From assembly GCF_036013645.1 (NCBI RefSeq), contig NZ_CP107869.1, positions 5,270,001 through 5,334,000 of the forward strand: 64,000 nucleotides of DNA, written 5' to 3'. Under the pieces are notes generated by a model. It was given only the letters and a program-made list of their open reading frames with translations, was not told the origin of the DNA and did not search any database. This document shows positions 28,086-37,669 of the stretch, piece after piece; the stretch's first letter is position 1; each line of letters opens with the position of its first letter. Source of the stretch: Streptomyces sp. NBC_00490. GTDB taxonomy: Bacteria > Actinomycetota > Actinomycetes > Streptomycetales > Streptomycetaceae. A program made the position numbers and the translations under genes.

Positions 28086-29117
28086 ATGGCGCTCACGCTC
28101 TACGTCGACACCGCGCGCTGGCGTGCGCACCACAAGCACGTGCAGGACCAGTTCCCGGGTCTCGTCCCGGTCTGCAAGGGCAACGGCTACGGCTTCGGGC
28201 ACGAGCGGCTGGCGGAGGAGGCCACGCGGCTGGGCTCGGACGTCCTCGCGGTCGGCACGACGTACGAGGCCGCGCGCATCAAGGACTGGTTCGGCGGCGA
28301 CCTGCTGGTGCTGACGCCGTACCGGCGCGGCGAGGAGCCCGTGCCGCTGCCGGACCGGGTCATCCGTTCGGTGTCGTCGATCGACGGGGTCTACGGCCTC
28401 GTGGGCGCCCGCGTGGTCATCGAGGTGATGTCCTCGATGAAGCGTCACGGCATCAGCGAGCAGGACCTGCCGCAGCTGCACTCCGCCATAGAGAACGTCC
28501 GTCTCGAGGGCTTCGCCATCCATCTGCCGCTGGACCGTACCGACGGCTCGGACGCCGTCGAGGAGGTCATCGGCTGGATGGACCGGCTGCGTGCGGCGCG
28601 TCTGCCGCTGCACACGATGTTCGTCAGCCACCTCAAGGCCGAGGATCTCGCCCGGCTCCAGCAGCAGTTCCCGCAGACCCGCTTCCGTGCCCGCATCGGC
28701 ACGCGGCTGTGGCTGGGGGACCACGAGGCCACCGAGTACCGCGGAGCGGTCCTGGACGTCACTCACGTGGCCAAGGGCGACCGGTTCGGCTACCGCCAGC
28801 AGAAGGCGGCCTCGGACGGCTTCCTGGTCGTCGTGGCGGGCGGTACGTCGCACGGGGTGGGCCTGGAGGCCCCCAAGGCGCTGCACGGCGTCATGCCGCG
28901 TGCCAAGGGCGTGGCCCGCGCCGGCCTCGCCACGGTCAACCGGAACCTTTCTCCGTTCGTCTGGGGCGGCAAGCAGCGTTGGTTCGCCGAGCCGCCGCAC
29001 ATGCAGGTGTCGATCCTGTTCGTCCCCTCCGACGCCCCGGAGCCGAAGGTCGGCGAGGAACTGGTGGCCCATCTGCGGCACACCACCACACAGTTCGACC
29101 GCATCGTCGACCGCTGA
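28086..29117 (+). CDS. Alanine racemase-like PLP enzyme
   Basis: A 343-residue protein with the fold-III PLP-barrel pattern of alanine racemase. The lysine for PLP would be Lys30 in VPVCKGNGYGFGHERLA, analogous to VKANAYGHG. The C-terminal beta domain includes THVAKGDRFGYRQQ. It is shorter and more divergent than standard Alr, and a true alr is not in this window. It follows femX by about 90 bp on the same strand. Alanine racemase activity is plausible but not certain. Confidence 0.75.
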   Translation: MALTLYVDTARWRAHHKHVQDQFPGLVPVCKGNGYGFGHERLAEEATRLGSDVLAVGTTYEAARIKDWFGGDLLVLTPYRRGEEPVPLPDRVIRSVSSIDGVYGLVGARVVIEVMSSMKRHGISEQDLPQLHSAIENVRLEGFAIHLPLDRTDGSDAVEEVIGWMDRLRAARLPLHTMFVSHLKAEDLARLQQQFPQTRFRARIGTRLWLGDHEATEYRGAVLDVTHVAKGDRFGYRQQKAASDGFLVVVAGGTSHGVGLEAPKALHGVMPRAKGVARAGLATVNRNLSPFVWGGKQRWFAEPPHMQVSILFVPSDAPEPKVGEELVAHLRHTTTQFDRIVDR

Positions 29118-29155
29118 GCGTCGTACGGACGACTGAAGAGCCGTACACAGACAGC

Positions 29156-29194
29156 CGAAAGGCCGTACACGGGCCTCCCGTGTACGGCCTTTCG
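29156..29194. terminator. Bidirectional terminator hairpin
   Basis: A perfect 18-bp stem (CGAAAGGCCGTACACGGG and its complement) with a 3-base loop between two convergent genes. Confidence 0.75.
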
Positions 29195-29219
29195 CGTGAG
29201 TCGGTCACGCCTTGTTCGC

Positions 29220-30722
29220 TCAGAGCGAACGGTCTGGGGAAGAGGCCGGATCGCCCCACTCCACCTGCGGCCCCCCGAAGTGGGCGGCGTGGCGCGGGGG
29301 ATGAGCCGCGGGGCCCAGGACGAACACGTCCTCCGCGCCGTCGAGCACGCCCCCTGAGGGGTCGTCGTCGCCGGCCCGGCGCACCACGTCCCGCTCCGGC
29401 ATCCAGATGTCGCGCACCACCACGGCACACAGGTACAGCGTCCCGAGCAGGTGCAGCCCGATGGCCCAGTGATAGCCGTCCTGGGGCAGGCCCTTGTGGG
29501 CGTCCGCGCTGGTCGTGTACGCGAGGTACATCCAGATCCCCAGGAAGTACGCCACCTCGCAGGCCTGCCAGATCAGGAAGTCCCGCCACTTGGGCCGCGC
29601 CAGTACGGCGAGGGGGATGAGCCACAGGACGTACTGCGGCGAGTAGACCTTGTTGGTGAGGATGAACGCCGCGACGATCAGGAAGGCCAGCTGGGCGAAG
29701 CGTGGCCGGCGCGGGGCGGTCAGGGTGAGCGCGGCGATGCCGACGCAGGACAGCAGCACCAGCAGCGTGGCGAGCGTGTTGACCGTTTCGGTGCTCAGCG
29801 GGTCGGTCGAGTTCTGGGCCAGGATCAGCCAGAAGGACCCGAAGTCGACGCCCCGTTCCTGGCTGAACTCGTAGAACTTCGACCAGCCGTCCCAGGCGAG
29901 GAGCATCACCGGAAGGTTCACGACCAGCCAGGAGACGGCGGCACCTCCCAGTGCCTTTCCGAAGTCCCGCCACTTGCCCGCGCGCCAGCACAGCACGAAC
30001 AACGGACCCAGGAGAAAGACGGGGTAGAGCTTGGCGGCCGTGGCAAGACCCAGCAGGACACCGAAGGCGAGAGAGCGGCCCCGCGACCACATCAGCATCG
30101 CCGCGGCCGTCAGGGCGACCGCCAGCAGGTCCCAGTTGATGGTGGCGGTCAGCGCGAAGGCGGGCGCCAGGGCGACCAGCAGACCGTCCCAGGGCCGCCG
30201 GGCGTGCGTACGGGTCACGCACACCGCGATGACGGCGGCGCACGCCATCAGCATCCCGGCGTTGACCATCCAGTACCACTGCTCCTGGTCCTGGATGCTG
30301 CCGCTGCCGGGCGTGAGCCAGGAGGCGACCTCCATGAACACACCGGTCAGCACCGGGTATTCGAGGTACTCCATGTCGCCGTTGAGCTTGTCGAAATACG
30401 GCACGAGCCCGTCGGCGAAGCCGCGCCCCGCGTAGAGGTGCGGGATGTCCGAGTAGCACGCGTGCGTGTACTGCGAGCTGGCGCCGAAGAACCAGCCACC
30501 GTTGTAACAGGGTGCCTTCTGGACCAGACCGAGGGCGAACATCCCGATCGCCACGAGCGCGATGATGCGCACGGGAGTCCACCAGGACGTCCCTAGCAGC
30601 GCACGCCGCCCGATCGGGCCGCCGATCAGCTCACTGCCACTCGCGGCGATCTCGTCGTCCTTGGTCGGCCGCACCGGGTCCGGCTCGTGCACGCTCGCTT
30701 GCGTCGATTCTGCGCTGGGCAT
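29220..30722 (-). CDS. GT87-type polyprenol-phosphate mannosyltransferase-like membrane protein
   Basis: 500 residues from the ATG at 30722, with GGCAGGA upstream; a longer frame to 30809 begins in a parS site and is not used. About 10-12 hydrophobic helices alternate with acidic loops. Landmarks are LEYPVLTGVFMEVASWL and ATINWDLLAVALTAAAMLMWSRGRSLAFGVLLGLATAAKLYPVFLLGPL, which look like the GT87/DUF2029 family that transfers mannose from polyprenol phosphate to envelope glycans. The acceptor is unknown. It is convergent with the alr-like gene. Confidence 0.82.
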   Translation of the reverse strand: MPSAESTQASVHEPDPVRPTKDDEIAASGSELIGGPIGRRALLGTSWWTPVRIIALVAIGMFALGLVQKAPCYNGGWFFGASSQYTHACYSDIPHLYAGRGFADGLVPYFDKLNGDMEYLEYPVLTGVFMEVASWLTPGSGSIQDQEQWYWMVNAGMLMACAAVIAVCVTRTHARRPWDGLLVALAPAFALTATINWDLLAVALTAAAMLMWSRGRSLAFGVLLGLATAAKLYPVFLLGPLFVLCWRAGKWRDFGKALGGAAVSWLVVNLPVMLLAWDGWSKFYEFSQERGVDFGSFWLILAQNSTDPLSTETVNTLATLLVLLSCVGIAALTLTAPRRPRFAQLAFLIVAAFILTNKVYSPQYVLWLIPLAVLARPKWRDFLIWQACEVAYFLGIWMYLAYTTSADAHKGLPQDGYHWAIGLHLLGTLYLCAVVVRDIWMPERDVVRRAGDDDPSGGVLDGAEDVFVLGPAAHPPRHAAHFGGPQVEWGDPASSPDRSL

Positions 30723-30754
30723 GGGGCACATCCTGCCGTACATCTCTGGGAATA

Positions 30755-30817
30755 CGCCGAGGGCCGCCACACCTGGTGGGTGCGGCGGCCCATGTTTCAC
30801 GTGAAACACCCTCGGCG
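30755..30817. terminator. Hairpin with parS at its 3' end, downstream of the PBP gene
   Basis: CGCCGAGGG (30755-30763) pairs with CCCTCGGCG (30809-30817). An inner GGGCCGCC...GGCGGCCC stem forms within it, followed by the parS at 30793-30808. Confidence 0.55.
30793..30808. promoter_or_regulatory. parS: parS site (perfect)
   Basis: An exact TGTTTCACGTGAAACA in the 108-bp gap between the PBP stop and the GT87 start. Confidence 0.92.
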
Positions 30818-30830
30818 GGCGATATGGCGG

Positions 30831-33458
30831 CTAACCGCTCGATCCTCCGAAGATGCCTCCATTGCCGTTGCCTCTGCTGTTCCCGGTCGACTCCGTGGCC
30901 GAGGGCGAGGAGGACGTGCCTCCGTCCGTACCGCCGGTATTCGTACCTCCGGTGTCCGCGCACTGGAAGCCGAAGCAGCTCTCCGACGCCGAGGGCGAGG
31001 GAGAGGTGAGCGACGGGCTCGGCGTCGGAGTCGGCGTCGGGGTCGGCGTCGGGGTCGGCGTCGCGGTGACGGTCGGGGTCGGGGAGGGAGCGCCCTGCTC
31101 GTCCTGGACCTCGCCGATCTTCTCGGCGTCCGGGAAGCCCGGGTCGCTGGCGTTCTTGAGGGCGACCTTCATGTACTCGGTCCAGATCGACGTGGGGATG
31201 TCACCACCGTGGATGGAGTCCTCACCCGCCGTGCCGTTCATGGAGAGCAGCTTGCTGCTCTTGGGGTCCTCTCGGAACATCGCGATCGATGTCGACAGCT
31301 GCTGGGTGTAGCCGACGAACCAGGCCGACTTGTTGCTGTCGGTGGTACCGGTCTTGCCGGCTGCCGTACGACCCAGCGCCTTCGCGTTCTGACCCGTACC
31401 GTTCTCGATGACGTTTTCGAGGAGGTCCGTGACGTTGTTCGCCACGTTCTCGGGCATGGCCAACTTGATCTTCGGCTTGTCGAAGCCCGGCAGAGGCTGC
31501 CCGTCCTTCTTGACCTCAGTCACCGAGTACGGATCGGCCTGCTTGCCGGATGCGGCGAAGGTGGCGTACGCGTCCGCCATACGGATGGCACTCGGGGTCG
31601 AAGTACCAAGGGCAAAGGAGGGATTGCCCCTGTAGTCGGCGAAGCTCCCCTCGAGGATGCCGGACTTCGAGGCCACGCTCCGTACCTTGTCCATCCCCAC
31701 ATCCATGCCGAGCTGCACGAACGGCGTGTTGATGGATTGCTCCATCGCCTTGCGCAAGCTGATGTAGCCCCAGGGATAGTCGCTCTCGTTCTCCTGGTAG
31801 AAGACCGAGTTGTCCTTCTTCAGGACGTAGCTGCCGTCGTTGTTCTTGACCCTCAGATGGTCGTTGCCGTTGTACTTGCTCAGCGGCGAGACACCGACGT
31901 CCGGATCCTTGTAGGTGCCGTACTCCATGGCCGCCGCCATCACGAACGGCTTCCACGTCGAACCGACCGGCACACCCGAGGTGTCCGCGTTGTTGTTGAA
32001 GTGGTCGTTCTCGTATCCCGCACCGCCGTACAGCGCGACGATCGCACCGTCCTTGGGCCTGACCGACGCCCCGCCGAACTGAACGTGCTTGTCCAGGTCA
32101 CGCTTCTCCGGGTCGATCTTCGCGTCCTCGATCTTCTTCACGGCCTTGGCAAGGGCGTTGACCTTGTCCTTCTCGAAGGTCGTGTAGATCTGATAGCCGC
32201 CCTTGTCGAACTCGGTCCGCGAGATTTTCGAGTGGGCCAGCACGTACTTCTTGGCCGTGTCGACCAGGTAGCTGACCTGGCCGGTCATGCCCTTGGTCGC
32301 CTTGAGCCCCTGGGGCATGGGGTACTTCTTGATGGCCGTCTGGTACTCGGCGTCCGTCAGATACTTGTCGTTGTGCATCTGCTCGAGGATCCAGCTCCAG
32401 CGGTACTTGGAGCGCTCGGTGTTCTTCGCTTTGGTCGCCGCGGGGTCGTAGCTCGTGTTGTCCACGGGGTCGTAGTACGTCGGGCCCTTGAGCAGCGCGG
32501 CAAGGAAGGCGCACTGGCTCGGCGTCAGGTCTTCCGCGTCCACGCCGTAGTAGGTCTGCGCGGCGGCCTGGATGCCGTATGCGTCACGGCCGTAGTACGA
32601 GGTGTTCAGGTAGCCCTGGAGGATCTCGTCCTTGGTGAGCTTCGTGCCCACCTTTATGGAGATGAACATCTCCTTGAACTTCCGGGAGACGGTCTGTTCC
32701 TGGCTCAGGTAGGTGTTCTTCACATACTGCTGGGTGATCGTTGAACCACCCTGCGTGTCACCGCCCCGCGCCATGTTGGCCAGCGCTCGGGCGATACCCA
32801 TGGGGTCGACGCCCGAGTCGGAGTAGAAGCTCTTGTTCTCGGCCGAGATCACGGCCAACTGCATGGCCTTGGGAATCTTGTCGATCGTGACGTTCTGCCG
32901 GTTCGCACCGGCTCCCGTCGCGACCATCTGGGAGCCGTCCTCCCAGTAGTAGACGTTGTTCTCCGACTTGGCCGCGGCGTTCTCGCTGGGGATGCCGACC
33001 ATGGCGTACCCGATACCAGCGATCGCCACCAGACCGCCGAAGAACGCCAGGCACAGCCCGGAGACGAGCTTCCAGGACGGCATCCAGCGCTGCCAGCCGT
33101 ACTTGCCGGCGCGCGGATAGTCGATGAACCGGTTCTTGCTCGAGGCCGTGACTCGGCCCCGTCCAGGACCGCTCGGGCCGCCGGGGCCACCGCGTCTGGC
33201 GCCACGGCCGGCGGGCTCGGCCGCTCTGCGCCGGCTGCCCCCGCTTCTCTGGGCCGCGCGCCGGGCATCGGCGCGGCCGCCCAACGGCCGCTCCTCGCCC
33301 CCCGACCCGTATGAACCCGACCCGTACGAGTCGGAAGGCGACTCGGTGGCGCCACGCGGTGCCGCACGGCGGCCGGAGGACGAGCCGGACTGGCCGCGTC
33401 GGGCCGCGGCACGTCCGCCTCCCTGCGGCTGCGGCGGTTTGCGACGGTGCTCGCTCAT
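30831..33458 (-). CDS. Bifunctional penicillin-binding protein (class A, GT51 plus transpeptidase)
   Basis: 875 residues from the ATG at 33458 (MSEHRRKPPQPQGGG), with GAGGAG upstream. Residues 1-125 are a basic, Ser/Gly/Arg-rich cytoplasmic tail. A membrane helix lies at about 131-154. The glycosyltransferase domain has its catalytic Glu207 in SAENKSFYSDSGVD and the GGSTITQQYVKN motif near 238. The transpeptidase domain has SxxK at Ser500-Lys503 (GSTWK) and AAGKTGTTDS later. The end is a Thr/Pro-rich repetitive tail. The enzyme polymerises and cross-links peptidoglycan. Confidence 0.93.
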   Translation of the reverse strand: MSEHRRKPPQPQGGGRAAARRGQSGSSSGRRAAPRGATESPSDSYGSGSYGSGGEERPLGGRADARRAAQRSGGSRRRAAEPAGRGARRGGPGGPSGPGRGRVTASSKNRFIDYPRAGKYGWQRWMPSWKLVSGLCLAFFGGLVAIAGIGYAMVGIPSENAAAKSENNVYYWEDGSQMVATGAGANRQNVTIDKIPKAMQLAVISAENKSFYSDSGVDPMGIARALANMARGGDTQGGSTITQQYVKNTYLSQEQTVSRKFKEMFISIKVGTKLTKDEILQGYLNTSYYGRDAYGIQAAAQTYYGVDAEDLTPSQCAFLAALLKGPTYYDPVDNTSYDPAATKAKNTERSKYRWSWILEQMHNDKYLTDAEYQTAIKKYPMPQGLKATKGMTGQVSYLVDTAKKYVLAHSKISRTEFDKGGYQIYTTFEKDKVNALAKAVKKIEDAKIDPEKRDLDKHVQFGGASVRPKDGAIVALYGGAGYENDHFNNNADTSGVPVGSTWKPFVMAAAMEYGTYKDPDVGVSPLSKYNGNDHLRVKNNDGSYVLKKDNSVFYQENESDYPWGYISLRKAMEQSINTPFVQLGMDVGMDKVRSVASKSGILEGSFADYRGNPSFALGTSTPSAIRMADAYATFAASGKQADPYSVTEVKKDGQPLPGFDKPKIKLAMPENVANNVTDLLENVIENGTGQNAKALGRTAAGKTGTTDSNKSAWFVGYTQQLSTSIAMFREDPKSSKLLSMNGTAGEDSIHGGDIPTSIWTEYMKVALKNASDPGFPDAEKIGEVQDEQGAPSPTPTVTATPTPTPTPTPTPTPSPSLTSPSPSASESCFGFQCADTGGTNTGGTDGGTSSSPSATESTGNSRGNGNGGIFGGSSG
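31021..31083 (-). repeat. Tandem 12-bp-type repeat encoding a Thr-Pro tail
   Basis: GGCGTCGGGGTC and close variants repeat in this stretch, encoding PTPTPTPTPTPT in the extracytoplasmic tail of the PBP. Repeat number is likely to vary between strains. Confidence 0.7.
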
Positions 33459-33820
33459 CGAACGACTACTCCTCGGGCAGGCGCACCTTTGCGCGCCTGG
33501 AAACGGCGGCTGGTTTCCGGTCCCCCCGAAGTACGGATGTGGTCGCTTTCGCATTCACCCGTACTGCACCGAGGACGACGACGCCCCCACGCGTCACTCG
33601 GTTCCCGGTGGTGTGCATGCCGCACAGACTACGCACCGTCAAAACCCGCCTAGCCCCGAAGGTCATCCCAAATCAGGCAACTTGCCTCGGATGAATAAGT
33701 GATGTGATCCCGTTCACCATCCCCCCACTTGTCCCGTGCGGATGGCCGTTCTATCGTGCTGATGTATCGAGTCGATACATCAGAGCGGCATAAGCGAGCC
33801 AGGGACGAGGGGGCGAGAGG
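33459..33820. other. Divergent intergenic region PBP / padR
   Basis: This 362-bp stretch carries the promoter of the PBP gene (minus), a lower-GC stretch around 33650-33720, and the palindromic operator at 33759-33783 just before padR. No small ORF of convincing composition was seen. Confidence 0.5.
33759..33783. promoter_or_regulatory. Palindromic operator for the PadR regulator
   Basis: ATGTATCGA, a central G and TCGATACAT form a perfect inverted repeat (33762-33780), extended by CTG/CAG to 25 bp. It ends 38 bp before the padR start. PadR proteins bind palindromes containing ATGT...ACAT and commonly repress themselves. Confidence 0.75.
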
Positions 33821-34513
33821 ATGAGCCGACGCTCAGGGATCCTTGAGTTCGCCGTACTCGGCCTGCTCCGCGAGTCCCCGATGCACGGCTATGAGCTGCG
33901 CAAACGACTCAATACGTCACTGGGTGTGTTCCGTGCGTTCAGCTACGGCACGCTCTACCCCTGTCTCAAGACGCTGGTCGCCAATGGCTGGTTGATCGAA
34001 GAGCCGGGACACGCTCCGGAAGACGCTCTCGCCGCATCACTCGCGGGACGTCGCGCCAAGATCGTCTATCGGTTGACGGCGGAAGGTAAGGAGCACTTCG
34101 AGGACCTGCTCTCGCAGACCGGCCCCGACTCGTACGAGGACGAGCACTTCGCCGCGCGTTTCGCCTTCTTCGGCCAGACGTCGCGCGACGTACGCGTACG
34201 CGTGCTGGAGGGCCGCCGCAGCCGGTTGGAGGACCGGCTGGACAAGATGCGCGTCTCCTTCGCGCGCACCCGGGAGCGCCTCGACGACTACACGCTTGAG
34301 CTCCAGCGCCACGGAATGGAGTCCGTGGAGCGCGAAGTGCGCTGGCTGAACGAGCTCATCGAGAGCGAGCGGGCCGGACGGGACCTCAAGGGGTCCGCCT
34401 CCGGGGGGCCCGCTCAGCCCTCTCAGCAGAACAACACATCTGGAGCGCCGGGCAACCTGCCACGGTCCGGGGACACCCCCCGGCCCGATACGCCCGACGA
34501 CACCACCACGTGA
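33821..34513 (+). CDS. PadR-family transcriptional regulator
   Basis: A 230-residue protein. Residues about 5-85 are a PadR winged helix-turn-helix ([26 protein letters not shown]). A helical C-terminal region at about 110-185 ([33 protein letters not shown]) should dimerise, and the last 40 residues are Pro/Gly/Ser-rich. The operator at 33759 and the downstream inositol-phosphate synthase, 44 bases away on the same strand, suggest it controls itself and that enzyme. Confidence 0.9.
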   Translation: MSRRSGILEFAVLGLLRESPMHGYELRKRLNTSLGVFRAFSYGTLYPCLKTLVANGWLIEEPGHAPEDALAASLAGRRAKIVYRLTAEGKEHFEDLLSQTGPDSYEDEHFAARFAFFGQTSRDVRVRVLEGRRSRLEDRLDKMRVSFARTRERLDDYTLELQRHGMESVEREVRWLNELIESERAGRDLKGSASGGPAQPSQQNNTSGAPGNLPRSGDTPRPDTPDDTTT

Positions 34514-34557
34514 GCGCCCAGTCAGGGCCTCACTCATACACACAGGGAGCAACCGGA

Positions 34558-35640
34558 ATGGGTTCGGTCCGCGTAGCCATCGTTGGCGTGGGCAACTGCG
34601 CCGCGTCGCTGGTCCAGGGAGTCGAGTACTACAAGGACGCCGACCCGGCGACCAAGGTCCCCGGCCTCATGCACGTCCAGTTCGGCGACTACCACGTCGG
34701 TGACGTCGAGTTCGTCGCCGCCTTCGACGTCGACGCGAAGAAGGTCGGCCTCGACCTCTCGGACGCCATCGGTGCCAGCGAGAACAACACCATCAAGATC
34801 TGCGACGTCCCGAACAAGGGCGTCACGGTCCAGCGCGGCCACACCCTGGACGGTCTCGGCAAGTACTACCGCGAGACCATCGAGGAGTCCGCCGAGGCCC
34901 CGGTCGACGTCGTCCAGGTCCTCAAGGACAAGCAGGTCGACGTTCTCGTCTGCTACCTGCCCGTCGGTTCCGAGGACGCGGCGAAGTTCTACGCCCAGTG
35001 CGCCATCGACGCCAAGGTCGCCTTCGTCAACGCCCTTCCGGTCTTCATCGCCGGCACCAAGGAGTGGGCGGACAAGTTCACCGAGGCGGGCGTCCCGATC
35101 GTCGGTGACGACATCAAGTCGCAGGTCGGCGCCACCATCACGCACCGTGTGATGGCGAAGCTGTTCGAGGACCGCGGTGTCCGTCTCGAGCGCACCATGC
35201 AGCTCAACGTCGGCGGCAACATGGACTTCAAGAACATGCTGGAGCGCGACCGCCTCGAGTCCAAGAAGATCTCGAAGACGCAGGCCGTCACCTCGCAGAT
35301 CCCCGACCGCGACATGGGCGCCAAGAACGTCCACATCGGTCCCTCGGACTACGTGGCCTGGCTCGACGACCGCAAGTGGGCCTACGTCCGCCTCGAGGGC
35401 CGTGCCTTCGGCGACGTTCCGCTGAACCTGGAGTACAAGCTCGAGGTCTGGGACTCCCCGAACTCCGCGGGTGTCATCATCGACGCCCTGCGCGCCGCGA
35501 AGATCGCCAAGGACCGCGGCATCGGTGGCCCGATCCTGTCGGCGTCCTCGTACTTCATGAAGTCCCCGCCGGTCCAGTACTTCGACGACGAGGCCTACGC
35601 CAACGTCGAGAAGTTCATCAAGGGTGAAGTCGAGCGCTAA
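34558..35640 (+). CDS. ino1: Inositol-1-phosphate synthase
   Basis: 360 residues from the ATG at 34558 ([21 protein letters not shown]), with GGGAG upstream; the frame extends to a GTG at 34510 that overlaps the padR stop, but the sequence there is leader-like. The NAD-binding GVGNCAAS and the catalytic-region segment [16 protein letters not shown] are visible, as is TKLFED...[13 protein letters not shown]. The enzyme turns glucose 6-phosphate into inositol 1-phosphate, which feeds mycothiol and phosphatidylinositol in actinomycetes. Confidence 0.95.
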   Translation: MGSVRVAIVGVGNCAASLVQGVEYYKDADPATKVPGLMHVQFGDYHVGDVEFVAAFDVDAKKVGLDLSDAIGASENNTIKICDVPNKGVTVQRGHTLDGLGKYYRETIEESAEAPVDVVQVLKDKQVDVLVCYLPVGSEDAAKFYAQCAIDAKVAFVNALPVFIAGTKEWADKFTEAGVPIVGDDIKSQVGATITHRVMAKLFEDRGVRLERTMQLNVGGNMDFKNMLERDRLESKKISKTQAVTSQIPDRDMGAKNVHIGPSDYVAWLDDRKWAYVRLEGRAFGDVPLNLEYKLEVWDSPNSAGVIIDALRAAKIAKDRGIGGPILSASSYFMKSPPVQYFDDEAYANVEKFIKGEVER

Positions 35641-35686
35641 AGGCGCCGAGGCTCATTGAAAATCGCTCCTGCCAGGGCTGTGTCGA

Positions 35687-35716
35687 GGGTCCCCGGGTTG
35701 TACCGCCCGGGGACCC
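35687..35716 (+). terminator. Terminator after inositol-phosphate synthase
   Basis: A perfect 11-bp stem (GGGTCCCCGGG with its complement) with an 8-base loop, followed by TGTCCTT. Confidence 0.75.
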
Positions 35717-35740
35717 TGTCCTTATGTGAGGCTGTGCGCC

Positions 35741-37003
35741 ATGGCCGTCGTACGTGACCTGCGCGTCCTGCTGCGCTTCCAAGGCTTCAGACGCCTGCTC
35801 GCCGTACGTCTGCTCTCCCAGAGCGCCGACGGCGTCTACCAGGTCGCACTCGCCGCCTACGTCGTCTTCTCCCCGGAGAAACAGACCTCGGCCACCGCCA
35901 TCGCCTCCGCCATGGCCGTGCTGCTGCTCCCCTACTCCCTCGTGGGCCCCTTCGCCGGCGTCCTGCTGGACCGCTGGCGCCGCCGCCAGGTCTTCCTCTA
36001 CGGCAACCTGGTGCGCGCCCTGATGGCCACGGCGACCGCCGTCCTGATGGTCAGCCAGGTGCCGGACTGGCTCTTCTACGTCTCCGCGCTGTGCGTCACC
36101 GCCGTCAACCGTTTCGTCCTGTCGGGCCTGTCCGCCGCCCTGCCGCGTGTGGTCGACTCCGAACGCCTCGTCCTCGCCAACTCCCTCTCCCCGACCGCCG
36201 GCACGCTCGCCGCGACCGCCGGGGGCGGCCTGGCCTTCGTCGTACGCCTGGTGTTCGCGGACTCCGACGCCGCGGTCGTGCTGCTGGGTGCCGCCCTCTA
36301 CCTGTGCGCGGCACTGGCCTCGCTGCGCATGTCACAGGAGCTTCTGGGCCCCGATCAGGAGTTGGTGCGACCCGGCCTCTCAGCCGCCCTCTCCGGCACC
36401 GCGAACGACCTGATGGCCGGCGTACGCCACCTCGCCTCCCCACCACGCCGACGAGCCGCCCGGGCGCTCGCCGCGATGACGCTCATGCGGTTCTGCTACG
36501 GCGCTCTGCTGGTGATGCTGCTGATGCTCTGCCGGTACGAGTTCTCGTCGACCACCGATGACGGACTCGCCCTGCTGGGGCTGGCGTTGGGCATCTCCGG
36601 TGCGGGCTTCTTCGTGGCGGCCGTGTTGACACCCTGGGCCGCGGGGCGACTCGGCCCCGGGCGCTGGATCGCCGTGTGCGCAGCGACCGCCGCGATCCTG
36701 GAACCGGCTCTCGGCCTCCCTTTCGCCGTCGCGCCCATGCTCGTCGCGGCGTTCGTCCTGGGTCTGACCACGCAGGGCGCGAAGATCGCGACGGACACCA
36801 TCGTGCAGTCCTCGGTGGACGACGGGTTCCGGGGCCGGATCTTCTCCGTCTACGACGTGCTGTTCAACATCGCGTTCGTGGGCGCGGCCGCGGTGGCTGC
36901 CCTGATGCTGCCGCCTGACGGGCGCTCGGTGGTGCTGGTGGTCACGGTGGCCGTTATCTACGGGGCAGTTGCGGCGGCTATGGCCCGCTTTGAGCTCCAG
37001 TAA
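35741..37003 (+). CDS. MFS transporter
   Basis: 420 residues from the ATG at 35741; the frame also allows a GTG at 35726. About 12 hydrophobic segments are present, with the conserved DRWRRRQVFLYGNLVRA loop after helix 2 and RGRIFSVYDVLFNIAFVG near the end. It resembles DHA3-type exporters (MefE-like). The substrate is unknown. A terminator separates it from the inositol-phosphate synthase gene. Confidence 0.85.
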   Translation: MAVVRDLRVLLRFQGFRRLLAVRLLSQSADGVYQVALAAYVVFSPEKQTSATAIASAMAVLLLPYSLVGPFAGVLLDRWRRRQVFLYGNLVRALMATATAVLMVSQVPDWLFYVSALCVTAVNRFVLSGLSAALPRVVDSERLVLANSLSPTAGTLAATAGGGLAFVVRLVFADSDAAVVLLGAALYLCAALASLRMSQELLGPDQELVRPGLSAALSGTANDLMAGVRHLASPPRRRAARALAAMTLMRFCYGALLVMLLMLCRYEFSSTTDDGLALLGLALGISGAGFFVAAVLTPWAAGRLGPGRWIAVCAATAAILEPALGLPFAVAPMLVAAFVLGLTTQGAKIATDTIVQSSVDDGFRGRIFSVYDVLFNIAFVGAAAVAALMLPPDGRSVVLVVTVAVIYGAVAAAMARFELQ

Positions 37004-37126
37004 GTGTCACATCAATGACACAGAGTCCCCCTGGGTTGCAGGAGTGTCAGTGGGGCCCGGTAACTTACGTGCGTCTTACTCGCTCCTTATGCGTGCCACA
37101 CGCCCATGTTCTAGGGGGACCCCCAA

Positions 37127-37606
37127 GTGACAACTCCGCCGCCCCAGGGCCAGAATCCTTACGCCCAGGGCCAGCAGCTCCCGGCCCCGCAGCCGCCCCA
37201 GGGCGGTAACCCCTTCGCCCAGGGCCAGCCGGGGGTTCCCCCGCAGGGCGGCGCCCCGTACGCGCCGGTTCCGCCGACCCCTCCGGCCCGGCGCTTCAAC
37301 AAGAAGCTGCTGCGCATCGCCGGCTTCATCGTCGTCGCGATCCTCATAGCCGGCGGCAAGTGGTTCTTCGGGCAGACCGACGCGGAGACCACGTCGGTGG
37401 GCAGCTGCATGCACAACGAAGGCACTCAGGTCAGCCCGGACCTCAAGACGGTCGACTGCGGCTCCAGCGACGCCCAGTACAAGGTCGTCGAGAAGTTCGA
37501 GGACACCAGCGACAGCGACAAGTGCGAGGCCGTCAAGGAGGCCGAGATCTCCTACTACCAGACGGGTGACGGCCACGACGTGGTCCTCTGCCTGAAGGAA
37601 GTCTAG
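37127..37606 (+). CDS. LppU-like membrane-anchored protein
   Basis: A 159-residue protein with a GTG start. Residues 1-53 are Pro/Gln/Gly-rich and cytoplasmic, a membrane helix spans about 61-81, and the extracytoplasmic domain has four Cys (94, 111, 133 and 155), probably two disulphides. It matches the actinobacterial LppU/SCO3897 family, whose role is unknown. There is no lipobox Cys here, so it is membrane-anchored, not a lipoprotein. Confidence 0.75.
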   Translation: MTTPPPQGQNPYAQGQQLPAPQPPQGGNPFAQGQPGVPPQGGAPYAPVPPTPPARRFNKKLLRIAGFIVVAILIAGGKWFFGQTDAETTSVGSCMHNEGTQVSPDLKTVDCGSSDAQYKVVEKFEDTSDSDKCEAVKEAEISYYQTGDGHDVVLCLKEV

Positions 37607-37620
37607 TAACTCCCGCAGCA

Positions 37621-37664
37621 ACGCCGAGGGGCGCTGTTTCACGTGAAACAGCGCCCCTCGGCGT
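37621..37664. terminator. parS: Perfect 44-bp palindrome with parS at its centre
   Basis: The arm reads ACGCCGAGGGGCGC, then half of parS; the complement follows exactly, giving 22 paired bases around one centre. The perfect parS is 37635-37650. It begins 15 bases after the LppU-like stop and can act as a bidirectional terminator. Confidence 0.75.
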
Positions 37665-37669
37665 ATCCC

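Noticed and set aside
30723..30809. N-terminal MFHVKH extension of the GT87-like protein
   Set aside because: Those codons are the parS palindrome read as protein. The same FHVK pattern appears at several parS sites, so I start the gene at 30722, where a ribosome site is visible.
31021..31083. CRISPR-like short repeat
   Set aside because: It is a simple in-frame repeat encoding Thr-Pro, with no spacers.
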